NCBI GenBank assembly: GCA_032622095.1
Contig: CP136066.1
Location: forward strand, 4,423,784 to 4,487,783
DNA length: 64,000 nucleotides
Direction of reading: 5' to 3'
Source: Siphonodentalium dalli
Lineage: Eukaryota; Mollusca; Scaphopoda; Gadilida; Siphonodentaliidae
Within the stretch, counting starts at the first letter, position 1, and every line of letters starts with the position of its first letter. Under the pieces are notes generated by a model that saw only the letters and a list, made by a program, of their open reading frames with translations, was not told the DNA's origin and ran no database searches. Shown here one piece after another: positions 1 to 9,925 of the stretch. Position numbers and translations under genes: made by a program.

Positions 1-1
1 T

Positions 2-1054
2 AATGCCGGCATGTACGCTGGAGGAATTACTCCACTTAGTTGCTTTACATTATACACCTCCATTGTTTTACCTAGAAGTCTCTACGGGACAGAACTGATG
101 TGTGGGCTCAGTGAGACAAATGTAATATCTCTGGAGCGAGCACATAGGTTCTGCCTAAAACGTATCCAAGGCTTGCCCGCGCGTTCCCGAACTGACATTG
201 TCCAATCGCTCGTTGGAACAAGTTCCCTGTCGTCGGTTATTGATAAACGTAAACTCAGTTTTTTCGGAAACCTCTGCAGAATGCCGCAGGGAAAATCGTC
301 GCAAGAAATATTCACATCACGTTTAGCCGACCACCTCTCACAAACGTCAACCGACGACTCTTCATTTATCAACAATATTATATCTATACTCGAACGCTAT
401 AATTTATGCTCATATCTCCATAACTTCGCCACACATGGTAATTTCCCATCCAAATGCGAATGGAAAACAATCATCAAACTACAAATCAACAAAATACAGA
501 AGCGCGAATGCGAAGAGCGCATGAGAAGTTCTGATTCACTATCATCCTTCGCACAACATCATAACATATTGACAAAATCTGTTCTTTGGACGTCTTGCAG
601 ATCGCATGCACACGAAAAACATAAATTCTTGCTTGTTGCAAAACTACTGAGTCTATCTACCTCACCGGAATGTGGAAAATGCAAACTGTGTGGCAAGGAT
701 TATGATGATATTGTTGAGCATGCCTTACTGGACTGCTCGACGACATCAGAGGTGAGAATACAAGTGTGGTTCTCACTAATTGACATTTTTGGCATACCCT
801 GTTTTTTACACATTGATTCTCTCGCACAGAAGGACCAAGTAATGGTATTGCTCTCCATCCTATCCGATGACATCAGGAGCAAAATATTCAACTTAAACGA
901 GTTTTCTCTTTTCGCTGTGAGGAAATCCTACGAGCTGTGGTCACATTACACAACCAAACTCAACATCGCCGTAGACACTGGCAGTAACATGCTTGACTGG
1001 TCTCAATTTGGTGCTCTTCATACAACAAAATTATCCGAGTCACATTTTATTTAA
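2..1054 (+). CDS. C-terminal part of a non-LTR (LINE) retrotransposon ORF2
   Basis: The frame is already open at the left window edge, so this is the 3' part of a longer gene; the first in-frame ATG at 11 is probably internal. Numbering from that Met, residues 10-95 (a leucine/serine stretch followed by LERAHRFCLKRIQGLP and RKLSFFGNLCRMP) have the look of the region just after the reverse-transcriptase core of LINE ORF2 proteins, where a candidate thumb precedes a variable domain. C224, C227, H237 and C242 form a CCHC knuckle (C-X2-C-X9-H-X4-C) of the kind common at LINE ORF2 C-termini. The protein ends at a TAA at 1052. The endonuclease and the RT catalytic motifs lie outside the window, so the clade cannot be set. 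The remaining frame is intact, suggesting a fairly young copy. Family assignment rests on motif pattern, not a search. Confidence 0.8.
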   Translation, partial: NAGMYAGGITPLSCFTLYTSIVLPRSLYGTELMCGLSETNVISLERAHRFCLKRIQGLPARSRTDIVQSLVGTSSLSSVIDKRKLSFFGNLCRMPQGKSSQEIFTSRLADHLSQTSTDDSSFINNIISILERYNLCSYLHNFATHGNFPSKCEWKTIIKLQINKIQKRECEERMRSSDSLSSFAQHHNILTKSVLWTSCRSHAHEKHKFLLVAKLLSLSTSPECGKCKLCGKDYDDIVEHALLDCSTTSEVRIQVWFSLIDIFGIPCFLHIDSLAQKDQVMVLLSILSDDIRSKIFNLNEFSLFAVRKSYELWSHYTTKLNIAVDTGSNMLDWSQFGALHTTKLSESHFI

Positions 1055-1886
1055 CGCATACGCTATTGCTTATTCGGCATATTCGGTAAAACATATAAAC
1101 ATGCTCTAGGTCAGCATCGCTAACTCTGAAAACGGAATAATAACATCTAAACTACCATAACAACTTCCAAGTGAGGCATTGGCTGGTATGCTAACAGGGT
1201 TTTCCCAATCAACATGCATGCAAATACCTCTCTTCGAAGTTGGAGTTACTGAGAATCAAAATAAAACACCCTCTTTCAAATTGAGATATGTACATTATAC
1301 AGTTTTGTTTAATTTTGAGTGACTCGTCTGAAGGCTTCATGCGAGCATGATGTTCTCTTGCAAGTCTCTCTCTCTATATATATATCCATGCATCGTCTGA
1401 TTATATGCTTGTTTATGTCTGATTGCCTACTGGATTGCCTGCCAATACCCCGGGTGCATGTGTTTATGTATGTATGTATGTATGTATGTATGTATATACG
1501 TATGTATGTGTGTATGTACGTATGTGTATATGAATGTATGTGTGTATGCATGAAAGTATGTATGTTGGTATGTGTGTGTTTATGCATATATGTATGTATG
1601 TATGTATGTGTGTATGTATGTATGTCTGTATGCACGCACGGCCTGTTGTATGCATGACAAACAGTCTGCTTACCGACCTCTATTGCTGTTTGAGCATGGC
1701 TGCCTCGTCCAGTGTGTGGCTGGCTTATCTGTCTACCACACACATTAATGTTTGTTTACTTACATATTCCTTTTTCTTTTTTTTTTCTTTTTTTTTGTAT
1801 TCGTTCATTTGTTCATTGCAATTGTGTAAACATTTAAAATATATTGTAACAGCTCTTCGTTAACGGAGGAAATAAAGGATATATAT
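1055..1886 (+). mobile_element. LINE 3' UTR and 3' terminus
   Basis: This stretch follows the ORF2 stop and has no coding capacity of its own. It contains a TATG microsatellite, a T-rich run near 1770-1797 and, close to its end, GGAAATAAAGGATATATA, which reads as a LINE 3' end with an AATAAA-like signal. At 1887 the sequence changes abruptly into the tRNA array, in the middle of a tRNA-Arg gene. The 5' end of the element is outside the window, so a target-site duplication cannot be looked for. Confidence 0.6.
1461..1633. repeat. (TATG)n microsatellite
   Basis: Interrupted TATG/TGTG/TACG tetranucleotide run. Open frames across it on both strands (repeating Tyr-Val-Cys-Met or His-Thr-Tyr-Ile) are products of the repeat, not genes. 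Confidence 0.95.
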
Positions 1887-1908
1887 TTATCCATTAGGCC
1901 ACGAGGCC
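1887..1908 (-). pseudogene. tRNA-Arg 5' fragment cut by the LINE junction
   Basis: The first 22 nt of the Arg gene (acceptor 5' strand and part of the D arm) remain; the rest is replaced by LINE 3' sequence. Confidence 0.85.
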
Positions 1909-2138
1909 AGCGAGAGCCACTTCCCTCATAGTAAAGTCAAGGCGGCGCCAATGTGATGTTCAAATTAGTTATTTCCATTGAACACTAGATCTTTCGCACA
2001 TCGTGCTGCGAGAAACAGGTTCCGTTGGAATTCTCCGGCATTCATAAATGATTCAACAAAGAGAATCGATATTTCCAAATTTCGTCCGGTTTGACTATTA
2101 AAAGCAGGCGAAATTTGCGCGCCCACCATTTCAGCCGA

Positions 2139-2231
2139 CCCTCGATAGCTCAGTTGGTAGAGCGGAGGACTGTAGATGCTACGACGTTGTCAGCTATCCT
2201 TAGGTCACTGGTTCGAATCCGGTTCGAGGGA
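2139..2231 (+). tRNA. tRNA-Tyr-GTA: tRNA-Tyr(GUA), intron-containing (array A, unit 1)
   Basis: Reference copy for array A. Acceptor CCCTCGA pairs with TCGAGGG before discriminator A73. The A box is TAGCTCAGTTGG and the B box GGTTCGAATCC. The anticodon loop CTGTAGA gives GUA. Removing the 20 nt after G37 (ATGCTACGACGTTGTCAGCT) restores the 73-nt eukaryotic tRNA-Tyr, and the intron contains TAC able to pair with the anticodon, the usual anticodon-intron helix. A TATTAAAA box lies about 40 bp upstream and a TTTT Pol III terminator about 16 bp downstream. Confidence 0.95.
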
Positions 2232-2504
2232 GTGGAGAAAAATTTTATACATATTTTTTATCTTTTGTTTGTTTTTATATTTCCAATAGACCATTTTTCC
2301 GCTTATACAATGGAGTCTGCGCTTGATTTTGAACCTGGACAAATTTCCAATAACCGAATATGGTCTTGACTGTCATTTGATACAAAACATGTGCTATCTT
2401 CGAAATGGCGCCGATTAACACTCAATATGCGCATGTCAAACCCATAGCCGATGGTGACACCAAACTTGACCATTTGGAAACATAAAAATGTTATAAAAAT
2501 TAAT

Positions 2505-2577
2505 AGACCCCGACGAGACTCGAACTCGCAATCTTCTGATTCGAAGTCAGACGCTTTATCCATTAGGCCACGAGGCC
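2505..2577 (-). tRNA. tRNA-Arg-TCG: tRNA-Arg(UCG), altered copy (array A, unit 1)
   Basis: Same 73-nt frame as the reference Arg copy at 3843-3915, but with discriminator G73 changed to U and G23 to A, which breaks the C12-G23 pair of the D stem. Reduced function is likely. Confidence 0.8.
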
Positions 2578-2807
2578 AGCGAGAGCCACTTCCCTCATAG
2601 TAAAGTCAAGGCGGCGCCAATGTGATGTTCAAATTAGTTATTTCCATTGAACACTAGATCTTTCGCACATCGTGCTGCGAGAAACAGGTTCCGTTGGAAT
2701 TCTCCGGCATTCATAAATGATTCAACAAAGAGAATCGATATTTCCAAATTTCGTCCGGTTTGACTATTAAAAGCTGGCGAAATTTGCGCGCGCACCATTT
2801 CAGCCGA

Positions 2808-2900
2808 CCCTCGATAGCTCAGTTGGTAGAGCGGAGGACTGTAGATGCTACGACGTTGTCAGCTATCCTTAGGTCACTGGTTCGAATCCGGTTCGAGGGA
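2808..2900 (+). tRNA. tRNA-Tyr-GTA: tRNA-Tyr(GUA) (array A, unit 2)
   Basis: Consensus copy with 20-nt intron. Confidence 0.93.
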
Positions 2901-3173
2901 GTGGAGAACAATTTTATACATATTTTGTATCTTTTGTTTGTTTATATATTTCCAATAGACCATTTTTCCGCTTATACAATGGAGTCTGCGCTTGATTTTG
3001 AACCTGGACAAATTTCCAATAACCGAATATGGTCTTGACTGTCATTTGATACCAAACATGTGCTAACTTCGAAATGGCGCCGATTAACACTCAATATGCG
3101 CATGTCAAACCCATACCCGATGGTGACACCAAACTTGACCATTTGGAAACATAAAAATGTTATAAAAATTAAT

Positions 3174-3246
3174 CGACCCCGACGAGACTCGATCTCGCAA
3201 TCTTCTGATTCGAAGTCAGACGCCTTATCCATTAGGCCACGAGGCC
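3174..3246 (-). tRNA. tRNA-Arg-TCG: tRNA-Arg(UCG), T-loop variant (array A, unit 2)
   Basis: U54 is changed to A, damaging the first base of the T loop and the B box; probably weak or inactive. Confidence 0.75.
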
Positions 3247-3476
3247 AGCGAGAGCCACTTCCCTCATAGTAAAGTCAAGGCGGCGCCAATGTGATGTTCA
3301 AATTAGTTATTTCCATTGAACACTAGATCTTTCGCACATAGTGCTGCGAGAAACAGGTTCCGTTGGAATTCTCCGGCATTCATAAATGATTCAACAAAGA
3401 GAATCGATATTTCCAAATTTCGTCCGGTTTGACTATTAAAAGCTGGCGAAATTTGCGCGCGCACCATTTCAGCCGA

Positions 3477-3569
3477 CCCTCGATAGCTCAGTTGGTAGAG
3501 CGGAGGACTGTAGATGCTACGACGTTGTCAGCTATCCTTAGGTCACTGGTTCGAATCCGGTTCGAGGGA
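3477..3569 (+). tRNA. tRNA-Tyr-GTA: tRNA-Tyr(GUA) (array A, unit 3)
   Basis: Consensus copy with 20-nt intron. Confidence 0.93.
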
Positions 3570-3842
3570 GTGGAGAACAATTTTATACATATTTTTTATC
3601 TTTTGTTTGTTTATATATTTCCAATAGACCATTTTTCCGCTTATACAATGGAGTCTGCGCTTGATTATGAACCTGGACAAATTTCCAATAACCGAATATG
3701 GTCTTGACTGTCATTTGATACCAAACATGTGCTAACTTCGAAATGGCGCCGATTAACACTCAATATGCGCATGTCAAACCCATACCCGATGGTGACACCA
3801 AACTTGACCATTTGGAAACATAAAAATGTTATAAAAAATAAT

Positions 3843-3915
3843 CGACCCCGACGAGACTCGAACTCGCAATCTTCTGATTCGAAGTCAGACGCCTTATCCA
3901 TTAGGCCACGAGGCC
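3843..3915 (-). tRNA. tRNA-Arg-TCG: tRNA-Arg(UCG) (array A, unit 3)
   Basis: Reference copy for the Arg gene. Read on the minus strand the acceptor GGCCTCG pairs with CGGGGTC (two G-U pairs), discriminator G73. The D stem is GCCU/AGGC, the anticodon stem TCTGA/TCAGA with loop CTTCGAA giving UCG, and the T stem GCGAG/CTCGT with loop TTCGAGT. There is no intron. A box TGGCCTAATGG and B box GTTCGAGTC are intact. The 3' flank has a run of four or more T in transcript sense, an expected Pol III stop. The body closely resembles animal tRNA-Arg(UCG). Confidence 0.95.
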
Positions 3916-4145
3916 AGCGAGAGCCACTTCCCTCATAGTAAAGTCAAGGCGGCGCCAATGTGATGTTCAAATTAGTTATATCCATTGAACACTAGATCTT
4001 TCGCACATCGTGCTGCGAGAAACAGGTTCCGTTGGAATTCTCCGGCATTCATAAATGATTCAACAAAGAGAATCGATATTTCCAAATTTCGTCCGGTTTG
4101 ACTATTAAAAGCTGGCGAAATTTGCGCGCGCACCATTTCAGCCGA

Positions 4146-4238
4146 CCCTCGATAGCTCAGTTGGTAGAGCGGAGGACTGTAGATGCTACGACGTTGTCAG
4201 CTATCCTTAGGTCACTGGTTCGAATCCGGTTCGAGGGA
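4146..4238 (+). tRNA. tRNA-Tyr-GTA: tRNA-Tyr(GUA) (array A, unit 4)
   Basis: Consensus copy with 20-nt intron; the downstream spacer has one extra T near 4304. Confidence 0.93.
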
Positions 4239-4512
4239 GTGGAGAAAAATTTTATACATATTTTTTATCTTTTGTTTGTTTTTATATTTCCAATAGACCA
4301 TTTTTTCCGCTTATACAATGGAGTCTGCGCTTGATTTTGAACCTGGACAAATTTCCAATAACCGAATATGGTCTTGACTGTCATTTGATACCAAACATGT
4401 GCTAACTTCGAAATGGCGCCGATTAACACTCAATATGCGCAAGTCAAACCCGTAGCCGATGGTGACACCAAACTTGACCATTTGGAAACATAAAAATGTT
4501 ATAAAAATTAAT

Positions 4513-4585
4513 CGACCCCGACGAGACTCGAACTCGCAATCTTCTGATTCGAAGTCAGACGCCTTATCTATTAGGCCACGAGGCC
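4513..4585 (-). tRNA. tRNA-Arg-TCG: tRNA-Arg(UCG), D-loop variant (array A, unit 4)
   Basis: Conserved D-loop G19 is changed to A, which would weaken the D-loop/T-loop contact and the A box. Confidence 0.78.
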
Positions 4586-4815
4586 AGCGAGAGCCACTTC
4601 CCTCATAGTAAAGTCAAGGCGGCGTCAATGTGATGTTCAAATTAGTTATTTCCATTGAACACTAGATCTTTCGCACATCGTGCTGCGAGAAACAGGTTCC
4701 GTTGGAATTCTCCGGCATTCATAAATGATTCAACAAAGAGAATCGATATTTCCAAATTTCGTCCGGTTTGACTATTAAAAGCAGGCGAAATTTGCGCGCC
4801 CACCATTTCAGCCGA

Positions 4816-4908
4816 CCCTCGATAGCTCAGTTGGTAGAGCGGAGGACTGTTGATGCTACGACGTTGTCAGCTATCCTTAGGTCACTGGTTCGAATCCGGT
4901 TCGAGGGA
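4816..4908 (+). tRNA. tRNA-Tyr body with GUU anticodon (array A, unit 5)
   Basis: Identical to the Tyr family except that anticodon base A36 is T, turning the loop into CTGTTGA and the anticodon into GUU (cognate to Asn codons). The intron still carries TAC, so the anticodon-intron pairing is also broken. Either a recent anticodon mutant or a sequencing error; expression is unknown. Confidence 0.85.
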
Positions 4909-5174
4909 GTGGAGAAAAATTTTATACATATTTTTTATCTTTTGTTTGTTTTTATATTTCCAATAGACCATTTTTCCGCTTATACAATGGAGTCTGCGCT
5001 TGATTTTGAACCTGGACAAATTTCCAATAACCGAATATGGTCTTGACTGTCATTTGATACCAAACATGTGCTAACTTCGAAATGGCGCCGATTAACACTC
5101 AATATGCGCATTGCAAACCGATGGTGACACCAAACTTGACCATTTGGAAACATAAAAATGTTATAAAAATTAAT

Positions 5175-5247
5175 CGACCCCGACGAGACTCGAACTCGCA
5201 ATCTTCTGATTCGAAGTCAGACGCCTTATCCATTAGGCCACGAGGCC
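5175..5247 (-). tRNA. tRNA-Arg-TCG: tRNA-Arg(UCG) (array A, unit 5)
   Basis: Consensus copy; the spacer 5' to it on the plus strand has an 8-bp loss near 5112. Confidence 0.93.
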
Positions 5248-5477
5248 AGCGAGAGCCACTTCCCTCATAGTAAAGTCAAGGCGGCGCCAATGTGATGTTC
5301 AAATTAGTTATTTCCATTGAACACTAGATCTTTCGCACATCGTGCTGCGAGAAACAGGTTCCGTTGGAATTCTCCGGAATTCATAAATGATTCAACAAAG
5401 AGAATCGATATTTCCAAATTTCGTCCGGTTTGACTATTAAAAGCTGGCGAAATTTGCGCGCGCACCATTTCAGCCGA

Positions 5478-5570
5478 CCCTCGATAGCTCAGTTGGTAGA
5501 GCGGAGGACTGTAGATGCTACGACGTTGTCAGCTATCCTTAGGTCACTGGTTCGAATCCGGTTCGAGGGA
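5478..5570 (+). tRNA. tRNA-Tyr-GTA: tRNA-Tyr(GUA) (array A, unit 6)
   Basis: Consensus copy with 20-nt intron. Confidence 0.93.
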
Positions 5571-5843
5571 GTGGAGAAAAATTTTATACATATTTTGTAT
5601 CTTTTGTTTGTTTATATATTTCCAATAGACCATTTTTCCGCTTATACAATGGAGTCTGCGCTTGATTTTGAACCTGGACAAATTTCCAATAACCGAATAT
5701 GGTCTTGACTGTCATTTGATACCAAACATGTGCTAACTTCGAAATGGCGCCGATTAACACTCAATATGCGCATGTCAAACCCATACCCGATGGTGACACC
5801 AAACTTGACCATTTGGAAACATAAAAATGTTATAAAAATTAAT

Positions 5844-5916
5844 CGACCCCGACGAGACTCGAACTCGCAATCTTCTGATTCGAAGTCAGACGCCTTATCC
5901 ATTAGGCCACGAGGCC
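5844..5916 (-). tRNA. tRNA-Arg-TCG: tRNA-Arg(UCG) (array A, unit 6)
   Basis: Consensus copy. Confidence 0.93.
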
Positions 5917-6146
5917 AGCGAGAGCCACTTCCCTCATAGTAAAGACAAGGCGGCGCCAATGTGATGTTCAAATTAGTTATTTCCATTGAACACTAGATCT
6001 TTCGCACATAGTGCTGCGAGAAACAGGTTCCGTTGGAATTCTCCGGCATTCATAAATGATTCAACAAAGAGAATCGATATTTCCAAATTTCGTCCGGTTT
6101 GACTATTAAAAGCTGGCGAAATTTGCGCGCGCACCATTTCAGCCGA

Positions 6147-6239
6147 CCCTCGATAGCTCAGTTGGTAGAGCGGAGGACTGTAGATGCTACGACGTTGTCA
6201 GCTATCCTTAGGTCACTGGTTCGAATCCGGTTCGAGGGA
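6147..6239 (+). tRNA. tRNA-Tyr-GTA: tRNA-Tyr(GUA) (array A, unit 7)
   Basis: Consensus copy with 20-nt intron. Confidence 0.93.
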
Positions 6240-6512
6240 GTGGAGAACAATTTTATACATATTTTTTATCTTTTGTTTGTTTATATATTTCCAATAGACC
6301 ATTTTTCCGCTTATACAATGGAGTCTGCGCTTGATTTTGAACCTGGACAAATTTCCAATAACCGAATATGGTCTTGACTGTCATTTGATACCAAACATGT
6401 GCTAACTTCGAAATGGCGCCGATTAACACTCAATATGCGCATGTCAAACCCATACCCGATGGTGACACCAAACTTGACCATTTGGAAACATAAAAATGTT
6501 ATAAAAAATAAC

Positions 6513-6585
6513 CGACGCCGACGAGACTCGAACTCGCAATCTTCTGATTCGAAGTCAGACGCCTTATCCATTAGGCCACGAGGCC
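6513..6585 (-). tRNA. tRNA-Arg-TCG: tRNA-Arg(UCG), acceptor variant (array A, unit 7)
   Basis: G69 is changed to C, breaking the C4-G69 acceptor pair. The same change occurs in unit 10. Confidence 0.8.
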
Positions 6586-6815
6586 AGCGAGAGCCACTTC
6601 CCTCATAGTAAAGTCAAGGCGGCGCCAATGTGATGTTCAAATTAGTTATTTCCATTGAACACTAGATCTTTCGCACATCGTGCTGCGAGAAACAGGTTCC
6701 GTTGGAATTCTCCGGCATTCATAAATGATTCAACAAAGAGAATCGATATTTCCAAATTTCGTCCGGTTTGACTATTAAAAGCAGGCGAAATTTGCGCGCC
6801 CACCATTTCAGCCGA

Positions 6816-6908
6816 CCCTCGATAGCTCAGTTGGTAGAGCGGAGGACTGTAGATGCTACGACGTTGTCAGCTATCCTTAGGTCACTGGTTCGAATCCGGT
6901 TCGAGGGA
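6816..6908 (+). tRNA. tRNA-Tyr-GTA: tRNA-Tyr(GUA) (array A, unit 8)
   Basis: Consensus copy with 20-nt intron. Confidence 0.93.
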
Positions 6909-7181
6909 GTGGAGAAAAATTTTATACATATTTTTTATCTTTTGTTTGTTTTTATATTTCCAATAGACCATTTTTCCGCTTATACAATGGAGTCTGCGCT
7001 TGATTTTGAACCTGGACAAATTTCCAATAACCGAATATGGTCTTGACTGTCATTTGATACCAAACATGTGCTAACTTCGAAATGGCGCCGATTAACACTC
7101 AATATGCGCATGTCAAACCCATAGCCGATGGTGACACCAAACTTGACCATTTGGAAACATAAAAATGTTATAAAAATTAAT

Positions 7182-7254
7182 CGACCCCGACGAGACTCGA
7201 ACTCGCAATCTTCTGATTCGAAGTCAGACGCCTTATCCATTAGGCCACGAGGCC
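7182..7254 (-). tRNA. tRNA-Arg-TCG: tRNA-Arg(UCG) (array A, unit 8)
   Basis: Consensus copy. Confidence 0.93.
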
Positions 7255-7484
7255 AGCGAGAGCCACTTCCCTCATAGTAAAGTCAAGGCGGCGCCAATGT
7301 GATGTTCAAATTAGTTATTTCCATTGAACACTAGATCTTTCGCACATCGTGCTGCGAGAAACAGGTTCCGTTGGAATTCTCCGGAATTCATAAATGATTC
7401 AACAAAGAGAATCGATATTTCCAAATTTCGTCCGGTTTGACTATTAAAAGCTGGCGAAATTTGCGCGCGCACCATTTCAGCAGA

Positions 7485-7577
7485 CCCTCGATAGCTCAGT
7501 TGGTAGAGCGGAGGACTGTAGATGCTACGACGTTGTCAGCTATCCTTAGGTCACTGGTTTGAATCCGGTTCGAGGGA
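7485..7577 (+). tRNA. tRNA-Tyr-GTA: tRNA-Tyr(GUA), B-box mutant (array A, unit 9)
   Basis: The B box reads GGTTTGAATCC: the near-invariant C56 is T. Binding of TFIIIC depends on this position, so the copy is probably inactive. Confidence 0.78.
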
Positions 7578-7850
7578 GTGGAGAAAAATTTTATACATAT
7601 TTTTTATCTTTTGTTTGTTTATATATTTTCAATAGACCATTTTTCCGCTTATACAATGGAGTCTGCGCTTGATTTTGAACCTGGACAAATTTCCAATAAC
7701 CGAATATGGTCTTGACTGTCATTTGATACCAAACATGTGCTAACTTCGAAATGGCGCCGATTAACACTCAATATGCGCATGTCAAACCCATACCCGATGG
7801 TGACACCAAACTTGACCATTTGGAAACATAAAAATGTTATAAAAATTAAT

Positions 7851-7923
7851 CGACCCCGACGAGACTCGAACTCGCTATCTTCTGATTCGAAGTCAGACGC
7901 CTTATCCATTAGGCCACGAGGCC
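7851..7923 (-). tRNA. tRNA-Arg-TCG: tRNA-Arg(UCG), variable-loop variant (array A, unit 9)
   Basis: U48 is changed to A in the variable loop; stems are intact. Confidence 0.88.
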
Positions 7924-8153
7924 AGCGAGACCCACTTCCCTCATAGTAAAGTCAAGGCGGCGCCAATGTGATGTTCAAATTAGTTATTTCCATTGAACAC
8001 TAGATCTTTCGCACATAGTGCTGCGAGAAACAGGTTCCGTTGGAATTCTCCGGCATTCATAAATGATTCAACAAAGAGAATAGATATTTCCAAATTTCGT
8101 CCGGTTTGACTATTAAAAGCTGGCGAAATTTGCGCGCGCACCATTTCAGCCGA

Positions 8154-8246
8154 CCCTCGATAGCTCAGTTGGTAGAGCGGAGGACTGTAGATGCTACGAC
8201 GTTGTCAGCTATCCTTAGGTCACTGGTTCGAATCCGGTTCGAGGGA
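8154..8246 (+). tRNA. tRNA-Tyr-GTA: tRNA-Tyr(GUA) (array A, unit 10)
   Basis: Consensus copy with 20-nt intron. Confidence 0.93.
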
Positions 8247-8519
8247 GTGGAGAACAATTTTATACATATTTTTTATCTTTTGTTTGTTTATATATTTCCA
8301 ATAGACCATTTTTCCGCTTATACAATGGAGTCTGCGCTTGATTTTGAACCTGGACAAATTTCCAATAACCGAATATGGTCTTGACTGTCATTTGATACCA
8401 AACATGTGCTAACTTCGAAATGGCGCCGATTAACACTCAATATGCGCATGTCAAACCCATACCCGATGGTGACACCAAACTTGACCATTTGGAAACATAA
8501 AAATGTTATAAAAAATAAT

Positions 8520-8592
8520 CGACGCCGACGAGACTCCAACTCGCAATCTTCTGATTCGAAGTCAGACGCCTTATCCATTAGGCCACGAGGCC
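8520..8592 (-). tRNA. tRNA-Arg(UCG), probable pseudogene (array A, unit 10)
   Basis: Carries G69 to C (acceptor mismatch, shared with unit 7) and C56 to G in the T loop, which destroys the B box core. Confidence 0.7.
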
Positions 8593-8822
8593 AGCGAGAG
8601 CCACTTCCCTCATAGTAAAGTCAAGGCGGCGCCAATGTGATGTTCAAATTAGTTATTTCCATTGAACACTAGATCTTTCGCACATCGTGCTGCGAGAAAC
8701 AGGTTCCGTTGGAATTCTCCGGCATTCATAAATGATTCAACAAAGAGAATCGATATTTCCAAATTTCGTCCGGTTTGACTATTAAAAGCAGGCGAAATTT
8801 GCGCGCCCACCATTTCAGCCGA

Positions 8823-8915
8823 CCCTCGATAGCTCAGTTGGTAGAGCGGAGGACTGTAGATGCTACGACGTTGTCAGTTATCCTTAGGTCACTGGTTCGA
8901 ATCCGGTTCGAGGGA
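8823..8915 (+). tRNA. tRNA-Tyr-GTA: tRNA-Tyr(GUA) (array A, unit 11)
   Basis: Exons match consensus; the only change is one base near the 3' end of the intron (CAGTT for CAGCT). Confidence 0.92.
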
Positions 8916-9188
8916 GTGGAGAAAAATATTATACATATTTTTTATCTTTTGTTTGTTTATATATTTCCAATAAACCATTTTTCCGCTTATACAATGGAGT
9001 CTGCGCTTGATTTTGAACCTGGACAAATTTCCAATAACCGAATATGGTCTTGACTGTCATTTGATACCAAACATGTGCTAACTTCGAAATGGCGCCGATT
9101 ATCACTCAATATGCGCATGTCAAACCCATACCCGATGGTGACACCAAACTTGACCATTTGGAAACATAAAAATGTTATAAAAATTAAT

Positions 9189-9261
9189 CGACCCCGACGA
9201 GACTCGAACTCGCAATCTTCTGATTCGAAGTCAGACGCCTTATCCATTAGGCCACGAGGCC
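9189..9261 (-). tRNA. tRNA-Arg-TCG: tRNA-Arg(UCG) (array A, unit 11)
   Basis: Consensus copy, the last Arg before the rearranged junction. Confidence 0.93.
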
Positions 9262-9571
9262 AGCGAGAGCCACTTCCCTCATTGTAAAGTCAAGGCGGCG
9301 CCAATGTGATGTTCAAATTAGTTATTTCCATTGAACACTAGATCTTTCGCACATCGTGCTGCGAGAAACAGGTCCGTTGGAATTCTCCGGCATTCATAAA
9401 TGATTCAACAAAGAGAATCGATATTTCCAAATTTCCAAAATTGATTTTGAACCTGGACAAATTTCCAATAACCGAATATGGTCTTGACTGTCATTTGATA
9501 CCAAACATGTGCTAACTTCGAAATGGCGCCGATTAACACTCAATATGCGCATGTCAAACCCATACCCGAAG

Positions 9572-9643
9572 CAGTGACCTAAGGATAGCTGACAACGTCG
9601 TAGCATCTACTGTCCTCCGCTCTACCAACTGAGCTATCGAGGG
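9572..9643 (-). pseudogene. Inverted, 3'-truncated tRNA-Tyr
   Basis: Contains the 5' 72 of 93 nt including the 20-nt intron, and stops in the T arm, so the B box and 3' acceptor strand are gone. The universally conserved U33 is also changed (loop CAGTAGA). Confidence 0.85.
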
Positions 9644-9822
9644 TCGGCTGAAATGGTGGGCGCGCAAATTTCGCCTGCTTTTAATAGTCAAACCGGACGA
9701 AATTTGGAAATATCGATTCTCTTTGTTGAATCATTTATGAATGCCGGAGAATTCCAACGGAACCTGTTTCTCGCAGCAAGATGTGCGACAGATCTAGTAT
9801 TCAATGTAAATAACTAATTTGA

Positions 9823-9878
9823 ATAAGGCGTCTGACTTCGAATCAGAAGATTGCGAGTTCGAGTCTCGTCGGGGGTCG
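9823..9878 (+). pseudogene. Inverted, 5'-truncated tRNA-Arg
   Basis: Retains the anticodon arm (UCG), T arm and 3' acceptor strand, with one extra G in the acceptor; the 5' acceptor strand and most of the D arm are missing. Confidence 0.85.
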
Positions 9879-9925
9879 ATTAATTTTTATAACATTTTTA
9901 TGTTTCCAAATGGTCAAGTTTGGTG

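Larger units (their letters stand above)
1887..9428. repeat. Tandem tRNA array A (about 669-bp units)
   Basis: Eleven head-to-tail units with period 669 bp (670 and 662 bp for two units with small indels near 4300 and 5112). Each holds tRNA-Tyr(GUA) on the plus strand (93 nt with a 20-nt intron), 273 bp of A/T-rich spacer, tRNA-Arg(UCG) on the minus strand (73 nt), then 230 bp to the next Tyr. Tyr and Arg converge within a unit; Arg and the next Tyr diverge. Units are nearly identical and differ by scattered single bases, some shared by alternate units (for example AGCTGG versus AGCAGG upstream of Tyr), which indicates homogenisation. The array starts inside a tRNA-Arg at the LINE junction and ends at 9428 where the last unit loses its Tyr gene. 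Confidence 0.95.

Noticed and set aside
1309-1743. Long His/Tyr/Thr/Ile-repeat frames
   Set aside because: Translation of the TATG microsatellite.
2091-9287. Recurring 69-, 86- and 92-codon open frames in every array A unit
   Set aside because: They run through tRNA genes and spacers on both strands, change with single-base differences, and exist only because the repeat is copied; not protein genes.
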